Assembly (NCBI GenBank): GCA_023101725.1
Contig: JALJCO010001037.1
Span: forward strand, 124,001 to 188,000
DNA: 64,000 nucleotides
Direction: 5' to 3'
Origin: Atherinomorus stipes
Taxonomy: Eukaryota; Chordata; Actinopteri; Atheriniformes; Atherinidae
A program made the translations under genes and the position numbers. Positions within the stretch are counted from its first letter, which is position 1. Each line of letters starts with the position of its first letter. This document shows positions 24,821 through 37,728 of this stretch, in pieces. The notes under the pieces are model-generated. The model searched no databases. It worked only from the letters and a program-made list of their open reading frames with translations, and had not been told where the DNA came from.

Positions 24821-25387
24821 GAGGGATGTTCAAAATTGGCTTTTTTTTTTTTTTTTTTAAGCGATTTCCGATATTGTCCAACTCTTAATTTCCGATATCA
24901 ACTGATACTGATATATGTAGACAACTGTGAGGTTGTATGTCTCATATTTTGAGAAATACAGCTATATTCAGCTTTAAGAGGAAAGATCCCAAAATAGCCT
25001 TAACTCAGCCAGAGGAGTTCATTTTAGACATCTGGCTGCCAGATATCAGATACTTGCAGGTATTGCCAACATGTGGCTAATTACAAAGTTTATGATAACT
25101 TGGTACCTTAACCAACAACTTAAAACCAGACAAATTATAAGAAGCTGCACCGTGGTCACATGACTAAAAAGAATGCTGGGATATGAAGTTCTTCCACAAT
25201 AACAGGGACTTTTCTACATGCTGAAGTGGTGCTGACGGAATGAAATCTCATGAGATCTCATCATTCTGTCACAAAATCTCTAAAATTTCGTTAGTAAAAA
25301 TATCGGCCCGAAAAAAACGATACCAATACTTTCCAATATCCCATTTTATTACCAATATCGGCTGGCCAATAATATCGGACATCCCTA
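24821..25387. mobile_element. hAT-like MITE
   Basis: The left end (gagggatgttc) and right end (ggacatcccta) are imperfect inverted copies. Subterminal 'ccgatat'/'atatcgg' repeats lie inside both ends. Direct repeats AAAAATAAT flank it at 24812-24820 and 25388-25396, consistent with an eight-base hAT duplication beside an A run. A poly-T tract at 24841-24858 lies near the left end. There is no transposase. Confidence 0.7.
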
Positions 25388-25993
25388 AAAAATAATCTAT
25401 GTAATGCAAAAATATGACACGTGTCGTATTTTTGCATCTTTAATGCGTTAATTAATCAATGTTTTAAAACTGTTATGCAGAATAATCTGGAACACTGATT
25501 TTGAGCGACAGGCAAAATATGCTGATTTCAAACAAAATTCAGATTACTACAGAACTCAACATAATTGTTGACACCTCTTCTTTTAGGGTTTGTTCAAATA
25601 ATGGATTTTTTGGTTATCAGCTCTCATATAATACAGAAATAACTCCACTCCCTGGTAATTAAAACTACAAAAAAAACAAACCATGAAGGTTTTCTTTAGT
25701 TAGATTCATGCTAAGCTGTTGCCCAAGAAGCAGTAACTAATACTTAGTTTGCAATTTACTGCTGTAATTTACCAAAGGCTGAAATTTTTCTTTTAAAAAT
25801 TATGCATCTTTGCATCCAAAATGTTGGTAATAACAGATAAGATAATAAAAACAAGCACAATTCTGAACCACGTGACTTTGTTGTGCTCCTCTCTGTTCTG
25901 GAAAAAGAACCACATGTTCTACTTTAATCTAAAAAAAAGAAAAGAAACCAGACCTGATGATGGACCACAAATGCTCCAGTGAATTTCTCTTTT

Positions 25994-26193
25994 TTTTTTT
26001 TTTTAAAGGATTTTTTGGGCACTAGTGGCCTTTATATGACAGTGTATAGCGACAGGAAAGGGGCAGAGAGAGTGGGGAGTGACATGCAGCAAAGGGACCT
26101 GGACCGGGAATTGAACCGGGGCCGACTGCGCTGAGGAACTGTAGCCTCTGTTCATGGGGCGGCTGCTCAACCAACTGAGCTAATCACCGCCCC
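25994..26193 (-). mobile_element. tRNA-derived SINE
   Basis: On the minus strand the element begins with a tRNA-like head. It has an A box TAGCTCAGTTGG (26182-26171) and a B box GGTTCAATTCCC (26117-26106). A tRNA-unrelated body follows (tttgctgcatgtcac...), then an A-rich tail at 26004-25994. It is flanked by the perfect 12-base direct repeat AATTTCTCTTTT (25982-25993 and 26194-26205). The A and B boxes are internal RNA polymerase III promoter elements. Length is about 200 bases, normal for a SINE. Confidence 0.85.
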
Positions 26194-26859
26194 AATTTCT
26201 CTTTTGCCTTTTTTATGATTCTTCAGATTTTCTTTAATGCGCCCCAGACTAAAGATGTACATGAAAAAATGCATGAAAACACTGCCAACACGTCAAGGAC
26301 AGTAAAGTCAAACAAGAGACAAAGACACAGTAGGAGGAAGAAAAATGCAATGGCAAGAATAAAAATCAAAACAAAGAAGATGAAGTACATGCAGAGGTTG
26401 GACAGGATGAAGACGGGGAGCAGAAAGAGGAGGAGATGGAGCATGTGGATGCGAGCCGGCTGCTGTTGAGGCAGCACAGTTTGTGCTGATGGAACAAAAC
26501 CTTCTAATGGTTTCAAAGCCAACTGATTTTCAGCCTCGTCGTTCCTGTCCATCACCGCTCTCTTACTTCGCCCTGAATACAGGACGATACTTTGACTCCT
26601 CCGGAAAAGCCACCCCTGCAGCCTGAGGCAACCCCTCTGCTTTTCCTGGAAGCTTGACTTGCATGAATAGTACATGATGCACTGATTAAATTATGTGGAG
26701 AGAAACACTGACAATAACCTCGTCATCACACTCTTCAGCGCTATTTAGGTCAAAGTTAGCAACAGTGGAATAAATGGAGCCTGAGCAATATATCGGTCAA
26801 CCGATAGAATTTGCCTTTCACAGATGGATTCAACGGCTACTTTATTAGCTGCTAGAACT

Positions 26860-27260
26860 TTGTTGGACCATCTTTGGTTATCAGAACTGTCTTAATTATT
26901 CACAGCATAGACTCAAGGTGTTGGAAACACTCCTTACAGATTTTGCTGCATATTGATATGATAGCATCACACAACAACAATAAGAATCTCCTGTTTCACC
27001 ACATCCCTGTGCTTTTTTATGGTGACAGTGGAGGCCATTGGAGTACAGCAAACTCATTATCATGTTCAAGGAACCAGTTGGAGATGATGGGAGCTTTGTG
27101 ACATGGTGCATTATCCTGCTGGAAGCAGCATCAGAAGATGCTCCACTGTGGTCATAAATGGATGGACATGGTCAGCAACAATACTGAGTGGGCTTTATCA
27201 GATAATGGTGGTTATCTGATTATGAGAAATCAGATTAGCACACCTAAATTTCTCCCCAAC
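26860..27260 (-). mobile_element. Tc1-like transposon fragment
   Basis: The stretch 'catggtgcattatcctgctgg' (split here by the evidence limit: catggtgcatt, atcctgctgg) and 'ataaatggatggacatggtc' match a frequent fish Tc1-like family whose transposase would be read on the minus strand. It is truncated and broken, with no usable frame. A separate fragment of what looks like the next part of the same family lies at 54930-55150. Confidence 0.5.
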
Positions 27261-27341
27261 ACTGACGTCTTTGTGCGTGCTGGTTTTTATTGCAAAAACC
27301 TGCATCACTTCTGACTTTTCAACATCTGCTTTTAAAAAGAC

Positions 27342-27738
27342 GAGGGCAGCCACAAACGATTATTTTCATAATCGACTAATCACTGATTATTTTGTCAATT
27401 AGTCGACTAATCAGATCACATGAAAATTAAAGCATATTTACAGTACCAGTCAAACATCTGGACACTTTCTCATTGAATCTAATGGAAAAATGTGTCCAAT
27501 TTTTTGACTGGTAGTGTGTATGTTTATTTATGTCAAACAACTGAAGAAAAGCTGACCTGATAGCTACGATTACGCACAGAAAAGGACAGAAAAGCAGACA
27601 AGTCAGCGGAAAGTACAGTGGCAACTTTGTGAGGAAAAACAAAACTTAAAAACAATAAATTAGTCGATTATGAAATTAGTCACGAATATTTTGATACTGA
27701 CGATTTGTCGATTAATCGACGAATCGTGGCAGCCCTAA
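27342..27738. mobile_element. hAT-like MITE with eight-base duplication
   Basis: The ends are inverted copies (agggcagccac / gtggcagccct). Subterminal 'cgactaatc' and 'gattaatcg' blocks repeat several times inside. AAAAAGAC flanks it at 27334-27341 and 27739-27746. The interior contains a smaller insert at 27441-27516. No coding capacity was seen. Confidence 0.75.
27441..27516. mobile_element. Miniature Tc1/mariner-like insert
   Basis: This 76-base insert has inverted ends CAGTACCAGTCAAA and TTTGACTGGTAGTG with one mismatch. It is preceded by TA at 27439-27440. The right-hand TA is lost or changed (tgta follows). It lies within the hAT-like MITE at 27342-27738, so it is the younger of the two. 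Confidence 0.55.
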
Positions 27739-27822
27739 AAAAAGACAGAGAAGCAGCAAGTCTAAGTATAAGCCAAGTAAAACATTCATGTTCAGCCCAT
27801 TTTGCAGACTTAACTCCCACAT

Positions 27823-28060
27823 TTTTTTTTTTTTTTGTTGTGCCATTTAGATCCCAGAGGGGAAATTAAGGCTCTGCATTTCACCCATCTCTGTAAATTA
27901 GTACCAGAGAGCAGTGGGCTGGTACTTAAAGCGCCCGGGGAGCAGTTGGGGGGTTAAGGACCTTGCTCAGGGGTCCACAGTGGTTCACCTAGGGGTCGTG
28001 TTGGGGACGCAAACCCAGGTCCTCTGCGCCAAAGCCCACGACGCTACCACTAGGCTACCC
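27823..28060 (-). mobile_element. Probable tRNA-derived SINE
   Basis: On the minus strand it shows an A-box-like TAGCCTAGTGGTAGCG (28057-28042) and a B-box-like GGTTTGCGTCC (28015-28005). The body includes 'gagcagttggggggttaagg' on the plus strand. An A tail corresponds to the T run at 27822-27836. Candidate direct repeats 'actcccacat' (27813-27822) and 'actcccccat' (28061-28070) match at 9 of 10 bases. The B box is weaker than in the SINE at 25994. Confidence 0.6.
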
Positions 28061-28283
28061 ACTCCCCCATTAGCAGCTAAAGCCAAAACAGTTGGTCAAA
28101 GATTGTACGTTTTCAAAATAACAGGAAGTTATGCTGTCATGTACTTGGAAAAAATCTGATAACGGTTTGGAAAAGGTAGGAAAGAGTTTTTATTACAATT
28201 ATCCCATATTTTGGATTTTGATGGTCATATAAGCCGGCTCAATCATAAATTGGCACTAGGGGAGAAAGTCTGCTAAGAAACTA

Positions 28284-28316
28284 CCCCCCCCCCCCCCCAC
28301 ACACACACACACACAC
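28284..28316. repeat. C run plus (CA)n microsatellite
   Basis: A run of about 14 C is followed directly by (CA)n of about nine units. Confidence 0.9.
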
Positions 28317-31300
28317 TATTTCACCACAAACAGCCTGAACCAATGATCCAAGGCAGGATCCACCAAAGATCCCCCCCCATCTGAATGTGGAGCTGAAATC
28401 AAAACTTGTGAAGCTGCAGGTTGCTGCAACTGAGTTTCAATAATCTGCATTGGCACATTTATACTGGTATAAAAACCTTTTTTCCTCTTTTTTTTTTTTT
28501 TTGTAACAGAAAAGTAATAAGTTACTACACTCAGTTCTGTCTGCAGCACATGTAGCAGAGAAGACATAATTCCTGCGGTTTTCAATGTGGTTTTGATTCA
28601 TTTGTGAATTACTTCACTGAATGACCCCGTCATTAATCCTTTTCATAATGACAAGCATATAAATCCATTTTTCTTCTTAAAATCTGAATCAGCGTCGAGC
28701 AATGACAATCTAGTTTTGCCCAGGCCATACAAATAAACTTTGCAATCATTCTGACACGAGACAAACGAGGCCAAAATTCTCATTTGGGTCCCTTGAAGCA
28801 GCACATAGATCTTTCAGTCTCTGGAAAACCAGAGCAAGCCTGACTCTGATCTTATCCTTTTTATGGGCGCCATATATCTCTAAAATGTGGTTTATTCACA
28901 AGAGAAAAGCCTGAAATCTAACTCTGTAAGTATTACACAGCAGGGACAGGCATGTACTCAAAATAAAAGCTAAATTAAAGTGCTGGTTCACTTAATATAT
29001 TAGTCAAATCTACTAAAAGTTACATTAGTGTAATGTTTCTAGCTTTTAAAAACAAACCTCAGGTTTCTGGTTTTGGAGGGTTAAACCATCTCAATAACTG
29101 AAAAGTGGAGGTTGAACAACAAATTATTGAATTTTCCCCCTTTTTTTACTTATTACTCTGTCCAAGTAAAATAAAAAAAAGAAGATATCCAAAAATACAT
29201 AACCATTTTCATGCCAAAAATAACATTTTAACAGTTTACAAACACTAAAAGAACCAGATTAAACTCTTTTTGACTTGCTGACCTGATTTCTAAGTAAATG
29301 CTTTCCCATTAGACATTAGCAGGTGCTACTGTGTTTTTGAACCAGTGTAAAAAGGGCTTATGTTGTGTTTTATTAATCAGAGTCAGATAAAAAAAGGAAG
29401 GATAACAGGGGAACATCTGCACCAGATGTAAAAAAAAAAAAGTCTGTGTTGCGATTACATTTCATTTTAAAACATGTTGAAAATGCTGCCAGTCGTCTCT
29501 GTGTTGATATCAGCACAACATGTATCTGAACATATCCACAGTAATGACGAGTGAGTGGAGAAAAACAGCATGTTTCCTGTTATACAACAGGTATGTTCAG
29601 CTGAGCAGTTGGATCTGATCTGATCTGGTTTCACAACACCGTTATGAATCATGTTTTTCCAGCTATAAAACCCGAGCAAGCAGCCAATTATTCATCTTTC
29701 AGTTTACACATCTTCTTCTCTGTTTGAATGGCTGAGTTTCAGCATTTTTCTAATGCACACAACAGTAGATTATTCTGCATCTAATATCCCATAATATCTC
29801 AGCAGGGCTCTCTCCGGTAATTGTAGCTACTCTGGTGCTGCCAATGTGTTGCATCACCATCATACAATATGAGAGTACAGAGAGCCCCCTCAGGTGTTGC
29901 TGCATCACTTACAAAGGCTGCATCTGTAGTCTAGCTGTCTACAACACCGGCTGCATGAGCCTGAGCCTGCTGGGCCAGAGACACACCAGTGTATAAAACA
30001 GATTGATGGTAGCTGTAAATTAAAGTTAAAGGCATGCAAGAGTCACAGCTGCTAATGCGTATAAAATGTCATTTTGAAATTACTGTGTATTTTTTACATA
30101 TTTCAGGTCTCAGAGAGATATGAATCCCAATCAAGCTTGTAAGCTTTCAATCCTCTAATGTTTTATTGGATGTTTGCCAGTCCCGGTCGATGGTTGGGTT
30201 ATTTATGACGGACGACATGGGACAAGCTTTTTTCTCTCTGTGTTTTTTTTTTTTTTGCTCCCAGCACACGACGGTGGGAGTAAACGCTGAGTAAAAGAGC
30301 CACGTGATGCAGTGTTAGCGGAGACAGACAGGGCAAGCTGAGGCCAGGCTGGCCGGGGCAGGGATGTTATGGGTGGGGGCATGACTGTGTTGTCATGGCA
30401 ACCTGCTGACACAGCACTGTCTGGTTACAACTTCCCAATGGGTTTGCTGCAACATCATCAAACTCCCTGCAACCATAAAGTTTAGCAAAGAGGTATTGTG
30501 CATCTTTTACCTCAGAATGTGTTCCTGTTGTCTGGTTTGCTTCCTGAAACCTACAGACCATTTTTTCTGCTTCCATTCCTATTGTAAGTCATCAATATTG
30601 TGGTTTTCATAGCGGTATGAAAGTGTCTCTCACAGGACGACCTGCTTAATCTAAATCAGTTTAAAAGGTAGAGCACTCCACTGCAGCAGCTCTGCTCTCT
30701 CTGGAAGCAGCGTTAAAGGCAGCCAGAGCTGCAACACAGTTTTCACTTCCTACAGCTTTTAACAAGGTGAGTTTCCATCCTGTTATCTGCACTTTCACAG
30801 ATGGGAATTTCCATCATAGCACACACTTGGTTTGAATACTTTAGTGGGTGTTCTTTCCAAGGACCTGAACATATTTGTATGTCGTGCTTCTCAACAGCAC
30901 CCACAGACGATAAACTTGTTTAGCTCCATATGGGAGCAGTGCTCAAAATGTAGCACAGCTTGACCTAAAGGTGACTCTTGGTTTTTTTTGTCCTGTTTTT
31001 GGTATTTTCTCTGACAGGAAAGTGCTCATTCTCTTTTGTAAAGAAAATACACATTGCACTTACAAGTATGGATCCCAGCCGGTACTTTTGAGGGCAATAT
31101 GAAATCATGGAAAGAAATTTTTTAGCCAATCAGCATTCACTCAAGATGTTGCATCAGCTTGGCAGGCTCTGTATTGCATAAATAAAGTTATTGTTCAAAT
31201 ATATGCCTGAATTATTTCTTTTGTGACTAAAAAGAAAGAAAATATGGCGCACCACCTGTGGCGCAGGGAAGTGTTTGAACAAGCAAGATGAAGAACTGAA

Positions 31301-31804
31301 GAGACAAAGACAGCCTGCATCCGCATCGCGCACCTCCGCAGAAAAATAAGAAGGGAAAAGAGACGCATGGTGTAATTAAGAGTTTAATATTCGTTCCTCA
31401 GTTGCACAGATCAAAGGGCTACGCAGACATGGTGCTCCACCAGAAACATTTAAGTAGCCGACACAGTAGAGCGCAGTTCTAGAGATTTTTTTCTTTAACA
31501 TCTTATGGCAGGAAATTAATTAAAGATCGCCTTAAAGATTGTTATTTTAAAGAAGATCATGATCATCCCCTTCAATCACTGATAGATGATCCGATCGAAA
31601 ATCACTCCATCCCTAAAGCAAGTCAGAAACTCATATTATGCATTTTAGCTTTTTTAAACCACTAATGACAATTAAAAGGAGAAAAAGATGAATGACAACA
31701 AAGACATACCAGTAGGGTCGAGTTTTGATTTGGGCTCTGGCCCGAGCACGCCATGTGAAAAGGGTCTTAAATTGTTTTAGCACAGGTGTAGTCAGAGGAC
31801 ACTC

Positions 31805-33401
31805 GCTGTGTTCGAAATCGCTCCCTATCACGGATGTAGTGCACTTTATAGTGAGCACGCCATTTTGTAGTATTGTTCGAATTCTGTTCACTACTTTTCA
31901 TCCAGTACAAAATACCCACAATGCACTGCGAATGTAAGTAAGATTAGGCTCGTTCGACTTTGGCTATCTGCAGCGCAACTCGGCTGGAAGTGAGGGATTG
32001 TGGTCCTGGAATGTTGCATGCTGGTTAGAAACTTTGTCCGACTTCAGACTGCGCCTGCACTGCACCGGAAAACGTGACCAGACCACATGATCATCAAACA
32101 TCGCGGGAGCCGTCCGTCTGCAGTCGGAGCGTGCAGTTCCTCCTCAGCAACTGCAGCTTTTGGACCTGCCTCCGCCGCCGCCGGAACCTGGTTCTGATTG
32201 GTTTCACCTCTCACTGACGCAAGCTCCGATTGTTGGACGGGACTGTCCCCCAGTAATAAATCCATTTAGGTGTTTTAAACAGTCTACAAAATCAGCCTTG
32301 GTGTTTCATATTGTAGTTAGGCTGATGTTCACAAACCTGGACAGGCTGATATCTGACTGCTGCAACAGAGGAACACAAACGTGTTGCAGCCACAAGTTAT
32401 TCTACTCAGATAAATATAAAGCTTAACTAAGTTATACCAAAACTTTCACAAATCCTCTTCATAATTTGGATTTGATGGACTTATTGGTGTGTATCCACCT
32501 TTCCACATGCTCCCCCTTATGTTATCCATGAGTAGGCTACCCAAATCCTTAATAAAAATAAAATAAAAAATATATAATATATAATATTTATTTCCAGCCC
32601 CATATAGAAAAAAATAAGTTTCTATTTCTTTATTTGTTTTAAATTTATTCTTCAAGGCAAAGCATTTATGGTTTTTATATTTGAGCCTGGACATTTACCA
32701 GATTACTGTCCTCTGTGTTTCACCTTAACAGGTAAACAACATTCAGTCTACTACAGTCCAGTACAAGTTTATGCAATCAGCGTCAACAACACGCTGTTTC
32801 AATACTCTGAAATCAGACTTGATCACATCTGCACAGCGTTCAGTAACTTTGAGCTCAATAAAGGCAAATGCCGCGAGATCCTCCGTTATTGCAGTCTTCA
32901 CGTTGGCGAACTTGTCCAGCTGAGATGCGCTGCGTTTATGGTCCGCCCCCGAGACTCACGCAGCTCTCGTCTGACCATGAAGTCAGACGGTAGACAGACG
33001 CAGTCAATCCGAACGAGCCTAATGTAAGCAATGTACCCTACATTTTACTCCCGTATACCACAATGCAATGCTGCCGTGTTTTGTGACAGCAGAAGAAGAA
33101 AAATGGCGCAGCAGCAGCGGGAACTGGGAGAGGAGCGTAACCGCTCTTTCGTACATAAATGCTTTAGTGGTGTTGTTGTGTAGCTTTTAACAATAATGGT
33201 ATTTCGTAGCAGAAAAGCTGTCCATTGTTCATAACTGTTCGCTAACGCTAACGTATCGCAGCAATACCTGGCGCATCTGCTGACATCACCCCATGTAGTG
33301 TCCGAAATCTCCTCTAGTCATTCCCTACATACTGGAGTGTACATGATATAGTGGACTGCATCATATACACTATGTAGAGAGTAGGTGATTTCGAACGCAG
33401 C
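31805..33401. mobile_element. Non-autonomous DNA element carrying a second nested element
   Basis: The outer ends are gctgtgttcgaaatc (31805-31819) and gatttcgaacgcagc (33387-33401), inverted copies with one mismatch. Further 'tagtg' and 'cacta' motifs lie just inside both ends. No target duplication could be read. The interior is split by an element with perfect 14-base inverted ends (31943-31956 and 33010-33023). The outer arms are therefore about 138 and 378 bases. Confidence 0.6.
31943..33023. mobile_element. Inner nested element with 14-base inverted ends
   Basis: attaggctcgttcg at 31943-31956 is the exact inverse of cgaacgagcctaat at 33010-33023. Flanking nonamers gtaagtaag (31934-31942) and gtaagcaat (33024-33032) match at 7 of 9. 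That would fit a nine-base duplication, as in Mutator-like elements, but is only suggestive. The 1.08 kb interior holds a 119-codon open frame with no recognisable protein, and an AT-rich core at 32540-32600. Confidence 0.5.
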
Positions 33402-34489
33402 TTCTGTCTGTCCAGTTATCTTGATCAAAGATTAGATGCAGGCTAAGCTGGCGCTGACTGATAAGATGACTTCTGTTCTTCTGTCAAGTTGTGAAACCAC
33501 CACCCTCCAGCTAGCGAAAGTATATCTACCAAGGATGAGGAAGAAAGGTCAGACTCGCTTAGCGGATTTGTCTCCTGAGTGACCTCACTTTTTTCTTGTG
33601 CTGCAGCACTGAATAAAACTTTGTTAAACTTCTCATCTTTGTGCCTTTATTAAAGAAAATTCCTCAACAATACCTTCATACCTTGACCTTGAATGAACTT
33701 CAATCTGTCTTTTAAAACACACGGAAGGAGTGCAAGTCATGTGTACGCCGCCTGTCCTGACACACACTCACAGTTGGTGGCAGTAAATTGATGTCGCTTG
33801 CCAAAGTCAACACCAGCGCCATTAAAGATCAAAGGAAGAAGTACAGATGTTCCAATAAAGGGCATTGTTCAACCAAAATAAGTTGTTTTTATTTACACAG
33901 AAACTTAAAAACAACATCTAAGAGCATAGTCATGATACAATGGTCTACCGTGAAACCGTGATATTCTAGCACGAGGTTATCATGCCATCAGAATATCATA
34001 CCGGCACATGCCTAGCACACAATAGTAAAAATGAACTGATGGAGTCATGGCAAGGACTAAAATCTGCAAATAATCCCTCTCTGTTGGGGTGCAGCAGAGC
34101 TCAGTACCGGGACCTCTTGTGGTGTTTGTTTGTCTGTTAGTTAGCAAAAGGTTATAAATGTATTTGGATAAAATTTTCAGGGAATGTTGATAGTGGCACA
34201 AGGAAGCACAAATTAAATTTTGCTGTTGATCCAGATCACCGTCTGGATCCAGCGAAGTTTTGTAGGATTCTTTAACATTGCGAAAGAGGGCCATAAGAGG
34301 GGGGGGGGGACTGAGCTGCTTGGCAGAGATTTGCGCTCCCCAAGTGCTTTTCTACTCATTTATGAATCGTTCCACCCATAAGATGCCACAAACAGGTTCA
34401 GAATAAGAGCGTTGCTCTGAGAGCTCGTCTTTGAAACACATTTCTCATGTCACACCTGATAAAACCTCTTAGAATTCAATAAACTTGTG

Positions 34490-34700
34490 CTTCTCAATTC
34501 TGGTCCTGAAGTACCACTGCCCTGCAGGTTTTAGAAGTATTCCTACTCCAACGCACCTGAGTCAGATTAATGGACCTCCCTGTCAAGTTCTTTGCAAGCC
34601 TGTTGATGAACCATTCACAGCAGCCAGGGGGGAGGTTAACATTTGAACTGAGAAACACTGGATTTCCTCTCACACTCCCACTGCTTGCAGTGACTCAAAC
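34490..34700. repeat. Unclassified fish repeat
   Basis: The phrases 'tggtcctgaagtaccactgc' and 'ttaatggacctccctgtcaa' belong to a common teleost non-autonomous repeat ending in 'gagaaacactgg'. The two ends (cttctcaattctggt, actgagaaacactgg) are weakly inverted. Short fragments of what look like the same family occur near 1239 and 38140. Confidence 0.45.
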
Positions 34701-37121
34701 TGTTCTTGATAAACATGAAAACGAGACTTCACAGGAAGAACGAGGGTTGCATGCAAACCTCTAGTTTGAAACTAAGTTTCATTTAAGCCGCAGCCTTTTT
34801 ATACATACTGAAGCGAGTCCTGCACCACTGCCACAAGAATTGGGGTTAGTCTTAGTAAAAACTGGTTTTGATGTGGTTTTTCAACTCCTTTGCCCAAACA
34901 GGAACCTTACATCTTAAAAAAAAAAAACACTTTTTTTTAATCCTTCCTCTAAATTCCTGTTGAGTACCAGAGTGCGGGAAGACAGCAGCTAACAAGATTT
35001 ACTGTCCCTGCAAACTGAACTGAAAGTGAGGAATATGTCACAAGTCCATTTTATAAACAGCAGGCGGTGTTTCATAGCAATACCAACCATCCAAATCCTG
35101 ACTGCTATTAATGAACTACAGAAACCATTATCCACACACACACTTTTCCAAGCTGGATCTGTCATCTCAGGCTACTGATCTTAGAATAACAGAAAATGTT
35201 TATGAATAACGATGAAAACGCTGTTCACAAACATGGCTGAAACATTGATTTTGTTGTACAATAAGGGAGACAGATCACATGTTCTATGACTGATGTTGAA
35301 GCTCATTTTTGCTGTTTGTTATGTTTTTGCTCTGACAGAAAAGTGCTCATTAACTTTTACGGAGAAAGTACAGTACAAATTGTATTTAAAAGTGTGTTTC
35401 TCACATGGAAATAGCAACAATAAAACACAATAGGGAACATGGATTACGCTCTATGACTGATGCCACACATGTTGGAGATCATTTTATCATATAGTTTTTG
35501 TCATGAATTGGGCAGATAAGCTGCACTGGCCCCTGATTTTTAAGTTCTTATTGGTTTTGTTGGTGACCACCCCCACCCCACCCTCAAACCCTCAGATAAG
35601 CTGTTTTAGCACCAAGTTTGACTTGATGTACAACAGAAAAATCTCGTTCTAAATTTGACTCCGACTCCAACCACGATCACTATAGTGGAAAAAAGCCTTG
35701 ATCGTTTGAACTGTTTGGCCTAAAATCTGCTCACGCTGGTTTGTTCTCAGTTTACTGCTTGTTGTTGAGGGCAAAAAGCAACACACAAGTCACATTGACG
35801 CAAAAAGCTCGATATCCTGCTTTAATCTCTGAAGCACTGAGCATTCTTTCAAAGAATTTAAGGGCATAAAAATCTAATTTCTCACATTTTCAAAATCATC
35901 CAGACTCAGAGAAGTCTGTGCATTAAAAAATGATATGGAAAATAAGCATGAGATGAAGCACAAAGTGGTTCACACATGTCCGATGGATGGCCTGTTTAAA
36001 CATTTAAACATAATATATACTGGCCTAGTTTCAGGATCACAACCATCTGACCCGCAACACTGGCTGGAAAGCAGTGTGTGACTTACTACTGGATCTCAGC
36101 AAAATTAAAACAATAATAGTCAAATTGCTCTTGTTAAATTGTCTCGGACTGTTTTACTTTAAAGTCTTTGTTATGCTTTACATAAAAGTGGTAAGAGTTC
36201 AGTTGATCTTTGTAGTTTAAACAAAAAAGGCCACGTGCAGTTAAGCAGACCTTTTTGTCTCCCCTGGCAGGGATGTACCAAAGTCACGTCAAGATACAAA
36301 AGCTTATTTAATCCACTTCGAACTTAAATCCAATTAGACCGTTACATCATATAGCGTTCATCCCCGATTACTATCACTAATAATACTGTAGAAATATACA
36401 CTGCCAGTTTGTCCCTATAAAGAAGAAGATTAGTCATGAAACCGATCCTCCCACAGGTCTGAGGTCACATGGACAGCGCCTGTGAGATGACACAGCATGC
36501 CAAACACTGCAGTTCTGTTAAACCCAGTAAGGAACACACTGCATCACTGAGCTGGCACATTAAAATTTCAAGTGGCTGCAGCGTGGCCCTTTGCCTCTCA
36601 TGGCGGCCAAACAGAACACCTCTTATTGGGGTTACAAGGCAATACTGTGCTGAATTATTCTAATGGATGTCTGTTGCGCCTTTGGGCATGATCTCATATG
36701 TAGGCTAAAGGAAAGCAGAGCCAAAATGGACCAGAATGTTTGTCCTGCAGCAGAAGGCATGTGTGTTGCACCCAGTACAAAACAGTTGGAGGGATGGAAA
36801 CATATAGTTTCTGCTTTTTATCTGCTGGATTTAATGGTTTTATCATATACATGACTTCATTATCTTGCTGTCAGGAAAATAAATAAAATCATGACATTTC
36901 TGTACATTATGTGCAATATAAGACAGCATGATTTAATACTTCTTCTTCTTAAACTGGCGTCTTGCATGGTTAAGGGCTAATTGGGTGATGTTTTTAATTA
37001 AGGACATTTTTTACATTAGTGATTTAATTGCATTGCCATTACTCATGATAACATACAGTAGGTACTACTACTACCTTATTTCCTTATTAACTCATTTCTT
37101 TGGCTTTTTTTTAATAACAAC

Positions 37122-37158
37122 AACAATAATAATAGTCATAATAATAATAATAATAATA
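37122..37158. repeat. AAC/AAT microsatellite
   Basis: (AAC)n then (AAT)n with one interruption (agtcataat). Confidence 0.8.
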
Positions 37159-37728
37159 CTATAAATGTAAATATGATTCCTGCTATGTGCCAATGTGTAT
37201 AAAACATTCAGTTAGCAATAAAATTATTTTTTTGAACCAGGCTGTAAACATGTTATTTTCTACTGTAAGGTTGGCCTTTTTAATACAGGGGGGCAGCCAG
37301 TCTAAAAAGTATAGTTTTTGCACTTCTAACAAAAAATGGGCATGTGCTTTAAAGTACTGATGAACAAATGATGATGATTCAACAAAAGGCATTGCGCTGC
37401 CTTGCTCTCTTTCTGATTGGCTAATATAAAGGTTCTGTCCATACTGTTTGGATGGGAGCAACCTCTGAAATGAGATTAGATTGAGAAGCACAAACAGACC
37501 CACAACAAAACACATCGATCTGATTCTGTCATTTTTCCAGTTGCCGGAAATCCATGGTATTGGCAGAAAACTTCCTGGAAACCTCAACATTATTCCACAC
37601 AATAGTTTTCATTTTCCATACTTTTCCAGACCTGGAAATTTAAAAAAATCCTATTCCATATTTTCCATACTTGTGTACAGGAACCTTGCCATTGATTTGA
37701 TTCTAAGGCTGTCCAGAATCAAATCCAT

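Noticed and set aside
26223..26675. 150-codon minus-strand open frame with hydrophobic C-terminal half
   Set aside because: No recognisable family, no splice or promoter context, and it starts beside a SINE. The hydrophobicity comes from A/T-rich antisense codons.
32668..33027. 119-codon plus-strand open frame within the nested element
   Set aside because: Runs across the inner element's inverted end, so it cannot be a native gene of that element; no similarity recognised.
30968..35400. Similar short segments at 30980-31050 and 35315-35385
   Set aside because: They share about 20-base phrases (gctctgacag/gaaaagtgctcatt type) and are probably one repeat family, but are too short and worn to bound or name.
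37183..37602. 139-codon minus-strand open frame
   Set aside because: Overlaps a worn hAT-like repeat fragment and simple sequence; no family match.
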